A DNA stretch of 64,000 nt. Source: Nonomuraea coxensis DSM 45129 (GTDB lineage Bacteria; Actinomycetota; Actinomycetes; Streptosporangiales; Streptosporangiaceae). Shown one piece after another: positions 57,593 through 64,000 of this stretch (position 1 is the first letter of the stretch; the number at the start of each line of letters is the position of its first letter). The position numbers were made by a program, and so were the translations under genes. The notes below the pieces were generated by a model. That model did no database searches. It was not told the origin of the DNA and saw only the letters and a program-made list of their open reading frames with translations. The stretch lies in the NCBI RefSeq assembly GCF_019397265.1, contig NZ_CP068985.1, forward strand, positions 4,444,501 to 4,508,500, given 5' to 3'.

Positions 57593-59290
57593 GTGATTCC
57601 GAGTGTCGACGAGCGCAGGGCGTCGCTGAGCGAGCGGTTCCCCGAGTGGACGCCGCTCACCCTGGATGCCCGGCTCGACCGCTGCGCGGCGGAGTACGGC
57701 GAGCGCCCCTTCGTCCTGACCGACGATCGGACCCTGACCTACGCCGAGACCGCCGCCTGGGCCGCCCGGCTGGCCGACGGCCTGGTCGCGCTCGGGGTCC
57801 GCCCCGGTGACCGGGTCGGCCTGCTGATGGCCAACTACCTCGAGTTCGTCCCGCTGAAGTTCGCCATCGCGCGGGCGGGCGCCGTGGCGATCCCGTTCAA
57901 CTACCTGTACCGGCAGGAGGAGCTCGCGTACGTCCTGGCCCAGTCCCAGTGCAACGCGCTGATCAGCATGACCGGCTTCGCCGGGCTCGACTACCTGGAG
58001 ATGCTCGACGGCGTCGCCCCCGGCTGGGACGGCGGCGGCAGCGAGGCGCTGCCCGACCTGAGGAGCGTCGTGCTGCTGGCGACCGACGGCCGCACCTGTG
58101 AGGGCGTCCTCACCGTGGACGGTCTCGGCGAGCTCGGCGGGCGCAACCCCGGCGCCGCCGCGCCCGGTCTGCGGGCCCCGGACGACCTCGGCGACATCCT
58201 CTACACCTCCGGCACCACCGGCTCGCCCAAGGGCGTCATGGTGACCCACGACGCGGTGCAGCGCACGGGCTACGCCTCCGCGCTGAGCAGGGCGTTCGAG
58301 GACGGCCGCCGCATCCTGTTCTCGCTGCCCTGCTACCACATGTTCGGCTACGTCGAGGGCCTGCTGGCGGCCATGATGGTGGGCGGGGCGATCATCCCGC
58401 GGACCGCCTTCAGCCCGGCCGACTACTTCGAGGCCATCGAACGCCATCGGGCCACCGAGATCCTGTGCGTGCCCACCATGACGGTGGCCCTCCTGGAGCA
58501 CCCCGACCGGCTCAAGCGCGACCTGTCCTCGCTCTTCTCCGTGCTGTCCGGAGCCGCGCCCTCCCCGGTGTGGCTGTGGGAGAAGGTCCGGGCCGAGCTC
58601 GGCGTCACCGAGGTGGTCACCGGCTACGGCATGACCGAGTGCGGCGGCGCCATGACCATGTCCCTGCCGGAGGACCCGCTGGAGCGGGCCTCGGACACCG
58701 TGGGCCGGCCCAAGCTCGCCGGCGTGGCCGGGATGCCCGGAGACCTCTGCGTCTACAAGACGGCCGACCCGCTGACCGGCGAGTTCCTGCCGGCCGGCGT
58801 CGAGGGCGAGCTGGTCTCCACCGGGCCGACGCACATGCTCGGCTTCTGGAACAAGCCGGAGGAGAGCGCGCTCGCGCTCCGCGACGGCTGGGTCTTCTCC
58901 GGCGACCTCGGCATCGTCCGCGAGGACGGCTACCTCCAGATCACCGGCCGCAGCAAGGAGCTCTACAAGAGCGGCGGCGAGCTGGTGATGCCCAAGGAGA
59001 TCGAGGACCTGCTCACCGCGCTGCCGGGCGTCAGCCAGGCCTACGCCATCGGCGTGCCCGACGACAGGTGGGGCGAGACCGGGTGCGTGTGGGTCGTCCC
59101 CGAGCCGGGCGCGACGCTCGACGCCGGCGAGATCATCGCGTTCTGCAAGGAGAACCTGGCCCGGTTCAAGGTGCCCAAGCACGTCTTCTTCGCCGAGCCG
59201 TCGGAACTGCCGGCGACCCCCACCGGCAAGATCCAGAAATTCCGGCTTGTCCAGCAGGCCAAGGAACGCATCGAAGGAGGCACGTCGTGA
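57593..59290 (+). CDS. Acyl-CoA ligase (AMP-forming)
   Basis: 565 residues. P-loop LYTSGTTGSPKGVMV, TGYGMTECGG, WVFSGDLGIVREDG, ITGRSKELYKSGGELVMPKE, catalytic Lys in ATPTGKIQKFRL. GTG at 57593 after TAGGAGGG. Head of an operon reading ligase, Rieske alpha, beta subunit, small protein, CoA-transferase, thiolase, HMG-CoA-synthase-like. It overlaps the Rieske gene by four bases, so activation and ring oxidation are tied, perhaps with the CoA ester as the dioxygenase's substrate. Confidence 0.93.
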   Translation: MIPSVDERRASLSERFPEWTPLTLDARLDRCAAEYGERPFVLTDDRTLTYAETAAWAARLADGLVALGVRPGDRVGLLMANYLEFVPLKFAIARAGAVAIPFNYLYRQEELAYVLAQSQCNALISMTGFAGLDYLEMLDGVAPGWDGGGSEALPDLRSVVLLATDGRTCEGVLTVDGLGELGGRNPGAAAPGLRAPDDLGDILYTSGTTGSPKGVMVTHDAVQRTGYASALSRAFEDGRRILFSLPCYHMFGYVEGLLAAMMVGGAIIPRTAFSPADYFEAIERHRATEILCVPTMTVALLEHPDRLKRDLSSLFSVLSGAAPSPVWLWEKVRAELGVTEVVTGYGMTECGGAMTMSLPEDPLERASDTVGRPKLAGVAGMPGDLCVYKTADPLTGEFLPAGVEGELVSTGPTHMLGFWNKPEESALALRDGWVFSGDLGIVREDGYLQITGRSKELYKSGGELVMPKEIEDLLTALPGVSQAYAIGVPDDRWGETGCVWVVPEPGATLDAGEIIAFCKENLARFKVPKHVFFAEPSELPATPTGKIQKFRLVQQAKERIEGGTS

Positions 59291-60531
59291 CCGTCCAGTA
59301 CTCGGAGCTGATCCAGCCCGAGAGGGTGCACGGTTCGCTGTACACCGACCAGGACATCTTCGCCGAGGAGCTCCAGAGGATCTGGTACCGCACCTGGGTG
59401 TGCGTCGGCCACGTGAGCGAGGTCGCCCGGCCCGGCGACTACGTCCGCAAGAAGGTCGCCTCCCAGGACGTCATCATGACCCGGAGCAAGGACGGGGAGG
59501 TGAGCCTGCTGCTCAACCGGTGCGCGCACCGGGGCAACCTGGTCTGCGAGGACCAGCGGGGCAACTCCAGCACCTTCCGCTGCCCGTACCACGGCTGGAC
59601 CTACCGCAACACCGGCGAGATGCTCGGCTACCCCTACAACCAGGGCTACGGCGGCAAGGGCAAGCTGTCACTGAACCTCGGCCGGGTGCCGCGGGTGGAC
59701 ACCTACCAGGGGTTCGTGTTCGCCAGCTTCGCCGCCGACGGCCCGAGCCTCAAGGAGCACCTCGGCGCCGCGGCGGGCGAGCTCGACCGGCTGGCGAGGC
59801 TCTCCCCGGAGGGGGAGATCGAGCTCACCGCCGGCTGGCTCCAGCACCGCGCCAAGGCCAACTGGAAGCTGCTGGTCGAGAACGAGACCGACGGCTACCA
59901 CCCGCAGTTCGTGCACGGCTCGGTGTTCAGCGTCACCGGCAGCCACATCGGGACCCTCTACAGCGACAAGTCGGCCGCGGTCACCCGCGACCTCGGCGGC
60001 GGCCACAGCGAGAACGACCTGCGCCCGGAGTTCCGCAAGATGGAGCCGATGAACTGGTTCGGCACGTCCGAGGCCAGGGTGCCCGACTACGTCGCGAAGA
60101 TGCGCGCGCTCCACGGCGAACAGGCCGAGGAGATCCTCATCGAGGGCGCTCCGCACGTCATGGTCTTCCCCAACCTGTTCGTCGCCGAGATCAGCGTCTT
60201 CATGATCAACCCGGTGGCCGTGGACGAGACCGTGCAGAACGTCACCGCCGTCCAGCTCAAGGGCGCGCCGGAGATGAACCGGCGGCTGCTGTCGCAGTGC
60301 ATCGGCTCGGTGGGACCGGCGGGCATGCTGCTGGCCGACGACTCGGAGATGTACGAGCGCAACCAGCGCGGCGTGGCCGCGCGGGTGCCCGAATGGCTCG
60401 ACATCCGGCGCGGCGCGCACCGCGAGCGCATCGACGAGAACGGCTTCCGGATCGGCGCCGCCAACGACGAGACCGGGATGCGCGGCTTCTGGTCCCACTA
60501 CCGGAGCCTGATGGAAGGGAAGGCGCGATGA
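59287..60531 (+). CDS. Rieske aromatic-ring-hydroxylating dioxygenase, alpha subunit
   Basis: 414 residues. Rieske cluster ligands Cys79-x-His81 (NRCAHRGN) and Cys99-x2-His102 (RCPYHGW). Mononuclear iron site in NETDGYHPQFVH: Asp202, His205, His210, at the spacing of Asp205/His208/His213 of naphthalene dioxygenase. It puts O2 on an aromatic ring as a cis-diol. The beta subunit follows. Reductase and ferredoxin are not in the window and must come from elsewhere. Confidence 0.94.
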   Translation: MTVQYSELIQPERVHGSLYTDQDIFAEELQRIWYRTWVCVGHVSEVARPGDYVRKKVASQDVIMTRSKDGEVSLLLNRCAHRGNLVCEDQRGNSSTFRCPYHGWTYRNTGEMLGYPYNQGYGGKGKLSLNLGRVPRVDTYQGFVFASFAADGPSLKEHLGAAAGELDRLARLSPEGEIELTAGWLQHRAKANWKLLVENETDGYHPQFVHGSVFSVTGSHIGTLYSDKSAAVTRDLGGGHSENDLRPEFRKMEPMNWFGTSEARVPDYVAKMRALHGEQAEEILIEGAPHVMVFPNLFVAEISVFMINPVAVDETVQNVTAVQLKGAPEMNRRLLSQCIGSVGPAGMLLADDSEMYERNQRGVAARVPEWLDIRRGAHRERIDENGFRIGAANDETGMRGFWSHYRSLMEGKAR

Positions 60532-61022
60532 GCGGCGTGGCCGGGCACATCGGCCTGGACGTCCGTGAGGCCGAGCGGTTCCTCTACCGGGAGGCGCGGC
60601 TCGCCGACGAGCACGACTACGACGGGTGGGAGGCGCTGTGGACCGACGACGCGCTCTACTGGGTGCCCGCCGGGGGTGACGACACCGATCCCGAGCGGCA
60701 GATGTCGGTCATCTACGACAACCGCCACCGGATCGCCACCCGGATCAAGCAGTTGAAGACGGGCAAGCGCTACGCCCAGTCGCCGCCGTCCAACCTGCGG
60801 CGGCTCATCTCCAACGTCGAGATCGTCACGGTCGAGGGCACCGACACCGTCGTCGGGGCCAACTTCCTGATCGTCGAGTCGCGCGAGCGGGGCACCACCA
60901 TGTGGGCCGGGCGCGCCACCTACCGGCTGCGCCGCGCCGGCGACGACATCAGGCTCGCCTACAAGAAGGTCGTCCTGGTGGACAGCGCGCAGGCGCTCTT
61001 CACCCTGGCGTTCCTCATCTGA
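60528..61022 (+). CDS. Aromatic-ring-hydroxylating dioxygenase, beta subunit
   Basis: 164 residues of the NTF2-like beta-subunit family: EAERFLYREARLADEHDYDG, WEALWTDDALYWVPAG, SVIYDNRHRIATRIKQL, SNLRRLISNVEIV. Typical length. ATG overlaps the alpha stop by four bases. With the alpha subunit it should form an alpha3beta3 hexamer, as in benzoate- and anthranilate-type enzymes. Confidence 0.93.
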   Translation: MSGVAGHIGLDVREAERFLYREARLADEHDYDGWEALWTDDALYWVPAGGDDTDPERQMSVIYDNRHRIATRIKQLKTGKRYAQSPPSNLRRLISNVEIVTVEGTDTVVGANFLIVESRERGTTMWAGRATYRLRRAGDDIRLAYKKVVLVDSAQALFTLAFLI

Positions 61023-61033
61023 GGGGTCACAGC

Positions 61034-61255
61034 GTGAATCAGTGGATCATCGCAAGCGAGTTCGCGGAGGTGGCGGTCAGCCTCGACCTGGACGCCAACG
61101 GGCCACGGCTGCGGCTGGAGGATCTGCGGAGCGGCCACGTCCGTCATCTCGACGCGCTGGAGCTGGAGAGCATCGCCTGGGCGCCGGACGAGCGGCTGCG
61201 GGAGCTGATGGACCCGTCGGCCGGACGCTGGAGCGACAGAGCCGGCGATGCCTGA
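61034..61255 (+). CDS. Small hypothetical protein in the dioxygenase operon
   Basis: 73 residues, acidic, no cysteine, no membrane segment (SEFAEVAVSLDLDANGPRLR, then LEDLRSGHVRHLDALELESI). It cannot be a ferredoxin. GTG at 61034 lies 11 bases after the beta stop; its end overlaps the CoA-transferase start by eight bases. Unknown family, but its fixed position in a coupled operon suggests a real gene, perhaps a small accessory to the dioxygenase. Confidence 0.7.
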   Translation: MNQWIIASEFAEVAVSLDLDANGPRLRLEDLRSGHVRHLDALELESIAWAPDERLRELMDPSAGRWSDRAGDA

Positions 61256-62516
61256 GGCGCCGGACCAGGCCGGGCGGCCGGACCTCGCGGCCCATATCCG
61301 GCCCGGTGACACGGTCCTGTGGGGGCAGGCGTGCGCGGAGCCGCTCACCCTCACCGAACGGCTCATGGAGCAGCGCGCGGCGATCGGCGGCCTGCGCTGC
61401 TTCGTCGGGGTGCCCGCGTCGGGCACGGTGCGCCCGGAGCACGCCGACCACGTGTCGTTCCTGTCCTACTGCGGCAGCGGCGGCAACCGGGCGCTGCACC
61501 GGGCCGGCGTCCTCGATGTCCTGCCCGGCCACTACTCCACGCTTCCGTACCTCATCGAGAGCGGCGCCCTGCCCGTCGACGTCGTCCTGCTCCAGCTCTC
61601 GCCCGCGGACGGGGCCGGGCGGCACAGCCTCGGCCTCGCCGAGGAGTACCTGTCCGCCGCCATCGACCGGGCCCGCGTCGTCATCGCCGAGGTGAACGAC
61701 CAGGTGCCCTGGACGTACGGGACGCGCACGCTCACCGCGGCGGAGCTGGACCTGGTGGTGCACACCTCCAGGCCGCCGGCCGAGCTCGCCGCGAAGCGGG
61801 CGGGCGCCGCCGAGCGGCGGGTGGCCGGCCACGTCGCCGCACTGATCGAGGACGGCGCCACGCTGCAGCTCGGGCTGGGCGCGCTGCCCGAGGCGATCGC
61901 CGCCCGGCTGGCCGGGCACCGCCATCTCGGCGTGCACTCCGGCCTGATCGGCGACGCCGTGGCCGACCTGATGGAGGCCGGGGTGATCACCAACGCGCGT
62001 AAGACGCTCGACCGGGGCCGCACGGTCACCGGGGCGCTCATGGGCACCGCCCGCCTGTTCGGCTACGCCGGCGGCAACCCGGCGATCGAGCTGCGCGACA
62101 CCCGGTACACCCATGATCCCGAGGTGCTGGCGGCGCAGGACCGCTTCGTGGCGATCAACTCGGCGATCGAGGTGGACCTCACCGGCCAGATCAACGCCGA
62201 GGTCGCGCGCGGCGCGTACGTCGGCGCCGTCGGCGGCGCGGTCGACTTCCTGCGCGGGGCCGCCCGGTCCCGCGGCGGCCTGCCCATCGTGGCGCTGACC
62301 TCCACCGTGCAGGCGGCCGGGGGAGGGACGGCGAGCCGGATCGTGGCGAAGCTGAGCGGGCCGGTGAGCACGCCGCGCTGCGACGCCGGGCTCATCGTCA
62401 CCGAGCACGGCGTCGCCGACCTGCGCGGCCTGCCGCTCGGCGAGCGCGTGGCCGCCATGCTCGCCATCTCCCACCCGGACCACCGTCCCGCGCTCGAGAA
62501 GGAGTGCCCCCTATGA
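61248..62516 (+). CDS. Acetyl-CoA hydrolase/4-hydroxybutyrate-type CoA-transferase
   Basis: 422 residues. Family I CoA-transferase of the Cat1/AbfT group; the active-site Glu is in INSAIEVDLTGQINAE. Other family blocks: LQLGLGALPEAIAARL, HSGLIGDAVADLMEAGVITN, VTEHGVADLRGL. It may carry CoA between the product acid and acetate or succinate, or hydrolyse a CoA ester. Overlaps the small gene (eight bases) and the thiolase (four bases). Confidence 0.92.
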   Translation: MPEAPDQAGRPDLAAHIRPGDTVLWGQACAEPLTLTERLMEQRAAIGGLRCFVGVPASGTVRPEHADHVSFLSYCGSGGNRALHRAGVLDVLPGHYSTLPYLIESGALPVDVVLLQLSPADGAGRHSLGLAEEYLSAAIDRARVVIAEVNDQVPWTYGTRTLTAAELDLVVHTSRPPAELAAKRAGAAERRVAGHVAALIEDGATLQLGLGALPEAIAARLAGHRHLGVHSGLIGDAVADLMEAGVITNARKTLDRGRTVTGALMGTARLFGYAGGNPAIELRDTRYTHDPEVLAAQDRFVAINSAIEVDLTGQINAEVARGAYVGAVGGAVDFLRGAARSRGGLPIVALTSTVQAAGGGTASRIVAKLSGPVSTPRCDAGLIVTEHGVADLRGLPLGERVAAMLAISHPDHRPALEKECPL

Positions 62517-63724
62517 GAAGAGCCGCGATCGTCGCCCCGGTCCGCACCCCGGTCGGAACGTTCGGCGGATCCCTGCGCCCGGTACCGGTCGAGGACCTGG
62601 CCGCCACCGTCATCAAGGCCGTGGTCGAACGCTCGGGCATCGACCCCGGGCGGATCGAGGACGTGGCGATGGCCCAGTCCTACGCCAACTCCGAGACGCC
62701 GTCCATCGGCCGCTGGGCGGCCCTGCACGCCGGCCTGCCGGTCGCCGTGCCCGGCTTCCAGCTCGACCGGCGCTGCGGCGGCGGCCTGCAGGCGGTGGTG
62801 ACCGCCGCGATGATGGTGCAGACCGGCGCCGCCGACGTCGTGATCGCCGGCGGCGTGGAGAGCATGAGCAACATCGAGCACTACTCCACCCAGGTCCGCT
62901 GGGGCAGCCGGTCCGGCGGCGTGCAGCTGTACGACCGGCTCGACCGGGGGCGTGAGCGGTCCCAGCCGGAATGGCGGTTCGGCCGCATCTCCGGCATGAT
63001 CGAGACCGCCGAGAACCTGGCCCGCGACTACGACATCAGCCGCGAGCAGGCCGACGCCTACGCCGTGCGCAGCCATCACCGGGCGGCGGCCGCCTGGGAG
63101 GCGGGCGCCTTCGCCGAGGAGGTCGTCCCGGTCCAGGTGCCGGTGCGGCGCGGCGACCCGGTGACCTTCTCCCGCGACGAGGGCATCCGCCCCGACTCCG
63201 ACGTCGAGACGCTGGCCGGGCTGCGCACGCTCACGCCGGGCGGCACCGTGACCGCCGGCAACTCCAGCCAGCAGAACGACGCCGCCGCCGCCTGCCTGGT
63301 CGTGGCCGAGGACAAGCTGGACGAGCTCGGGCTGGAGCCGCTGGGATTCCTGGTCGGCTGGGCGGCGGCCGGCTGCGAGCCGGCCACCATGGGGCTCGGC
63401 CCGGTGCCGGCCGTCAGCCGGCTGTTCGCCAGGACCGGGGTGGGGTTCGACGACCTCGACCTGGTGGAGCTGAACGAGGCCTTCGCCTGCCAGGTGCTCG
63501 CGGTGCTCAAGGGGTGGGGGTTCGATGACCCCGCCGAGCTGGACGACCGGCTGAACGTCAACGGGTCGGGCATCTCGCTCGGGCACCCGATCGCCGCGAC
63601 GGGGGTGCGCATGCTCACCACGATGCTGTACGAGCTGCGCCGGCGGGGCGGCCGCTACGGCCTGGAGACCATGTGCGTCGGCGGCGGCCAGGGGATGGCC
63701 GCCCTGTTCGAGGGAGTGTCATGA
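62513..63724 (+). CDS. Acetyl-CoA C-acyltransferase (thiolase)
   Basis: 403 residues. Nucleophile Cys in QLDRRCGGGLQAV, His in SGISLGHPIAATG, Cys in TMCVGGGQG. Cleaves a 3-ketoacyl-CoA, probably the last step of the operon's pathway. ATG at 62513 with AAGGAG upstream. Followed with a four-base overlap by an HMG-CoA-synthase-like gene. Confidence 0.94.
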   Translation: MRRAAIVAPVRTPVGTFGGSLRPVPVEDLAATVIKAVVERSGIDPGRIEDVAMAQSYANSETPSIGRWAALHAGLPVAVPGFQLDRRCGGGLQAVVTAAMMVQTGAADVVIAGGVESMSNIEHYSTQVRWGSRSGGVQLYDRLDRGRERSQPEWRFGRISGMIETAENLARDYDISREQADAYAVRSHHRAAAAWEAGAFAEEVVPVQVPVRRGDPVTFSRDEGIRPDSDVETLAGLRTLTPGGTVTAGNSSQQNDAAAACLVVAEDKLDELGLEPLGFLVGWAAAGCEPATMGLGPVPAVSRLFARTGVGFDDLDLVELNEAFACQVLAVLKGWGFDDPAELDDRLNVNGSGISLGHPIAATGVRMLTTMLYELRRRGGRYGLETMCVGGGQGMAALFEGVS

Positions 63725-64000
63725 CCGGGCACGGGATCGTCGCCTACGCCTGCCACCTGCCGCGGCACCGGCTGCGGCACGCCGACCTGGGCGCGGCCCT
63801 CGGGGTCAGGTCGGGGTCAGGATCGCGGGTGGCCGCCTCCTTCGACGAGGACAGCACCACGCTCGGCGTCGAGGCCGCCAGGCGGGTGCTGACCGGCCCG
63901 CCCGGGGCCGTCTTCTTCGCCACGACCTCGCCCGCGTACCTGGACAAGACCAACGCCGCGGCCCTGCACGCGGCCCTGGGGCTGGGCCGGGACGGCCTGG
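63721..64000 (+). CDS. HMG-CoA-synthase-like (thiolase-superfamily) protein, 3' end outside window
   Basis: The first 93 residues are visible. GIVAYACHLPRHRL, then GSRVAASFDEDSTTLGVEAA and AVFFATTSPAYLDKTNAAAL are the N-terminal part of an HMG-CoA-synthase/KAS III-like condensing enzyme; actinobacterial members often have an OB-fold DUF35 domain or partner. The catalytic Cys lies beyond the window. Four-base overlap with the thiolase. Confidence 0.8.
   Translation, partial: MTGHGIVAYACHLPRHRLRHADLGAALGVRSGSGSRVAASFDEDSTTLGVEAARRVLTGPPGAVFFATTSPAYLDKTNAAALHAALGLGRDGL

Noticed and set aside
1..64000. CRISPR arrays, tRNA or rRNA genes, prophage or integrase genes
   Set aside because: Looked for on both strands by eye; none seen. 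The only mobile element found is the IS605-type element at 38.6-40.4 kb.

Overview
The window is GC-rich throughout, about 70% or more by eye. It uses many GTG and TTG starts and packs overlapping ATGA/GTGA operons. Its families are SigE-type ECF sigma, PaaX, IclR, MarR, a two-domain universal stress protein and a STAS antagonist, with many acyl-CoA enzymes. This points to a soil actinomycete chromosome, most likely Streptosporangiales (Nonomuraea or Actinomadura type); the genus is an inference. I saw no rRNA, tRNA, CRISPR array or phage genes.

Layout. (1) 1-8.1 kb: a minus-strand operon for a branched-chain-amino-acid-type ABC importer ending in an amidase, an IclR regulator, and a divergent aldehyde dehydrogenase: an import-and-degrade module for an amide or amino-acid-like nutrient. 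(2) 8.1-13.4 kb: a MarR regulator divergent from an extradiol dioxygenase, a TrkH-type potassium transporter, and an ECF sigma factor coupled to a membrane-anchored propeller-like protein. (3) 13.4-17.8 kb: a four-gene acyl-CoA operon (ligase, MaoC hydratase, amidohydrolase, SDR) with a divergent MarR regulator and two operator-like repeats. (4) 18.0-26.3 kb: a PaaX regulator followed by a tightly overlapping operon: polar amino acid ABC importer (three genes), CapA-like metallophosphatase, family III CoA-transferase, and two proteins of the 2-hydroxyacyl-CoA dehydratase family. The last three resemble the anaerobic fldABC/hgdAB layout, but most iron-sulfur cysteines and the activator are missing. 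I consider this the most interesting system here.

(5) 26.3-38.0 kb: an accessory and stress region with a UBP zinc finger, acyl desaturase, LysR, hydrolase, SDR-DUF2867 fusion, universal stress protein, STAS protein, and a GT4 / alpha-alpha toroid / GH130 glycan operon. (6) 38.0-40.8 kb: a graveyard of gene fragments. A GT4 gene has lost its middle; a PAS remnant follows; then a roughly 116-bp copy of the 3' end of the dehydratase-like gene from 26.2 kb is fused to an Lrp/AsnC gene. That Lrp gene is in turn split by an intact IS200/IS605-type element (tnpA, tnpB, hairpin ends).

(7) 40.8-64 kb: after a secreted hydrolase, a DUF2786 protein and a GNAT acetyltransferase comes a large acyl-CoA catabolic region. 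A minus-strand operon (SDR, thiolase, two acyl-CoA dehydrogenases, TetR, alpha-methylacyl-CoA racemase) faces a plus-strand operon (MaoC, SDR, two enoyl-CoA hydratases). Next come a metallo-beta-lactamase-fold hydrolase, a third hydratase, two acyl-CoA ligases, a Rieske dioxygenase pair, a small unknown protein, a CoA-transferase, a thiolase and the start of an HMG-CoA-synthase-like gene. Together they look like ring hydroxylation plus CoA-dependent breakdown of an aromatic or branched/alicyclic acid. AT-rich palindromes in four of its promoter regions suggest a shared regulon, perhaps under the local TetR protein.
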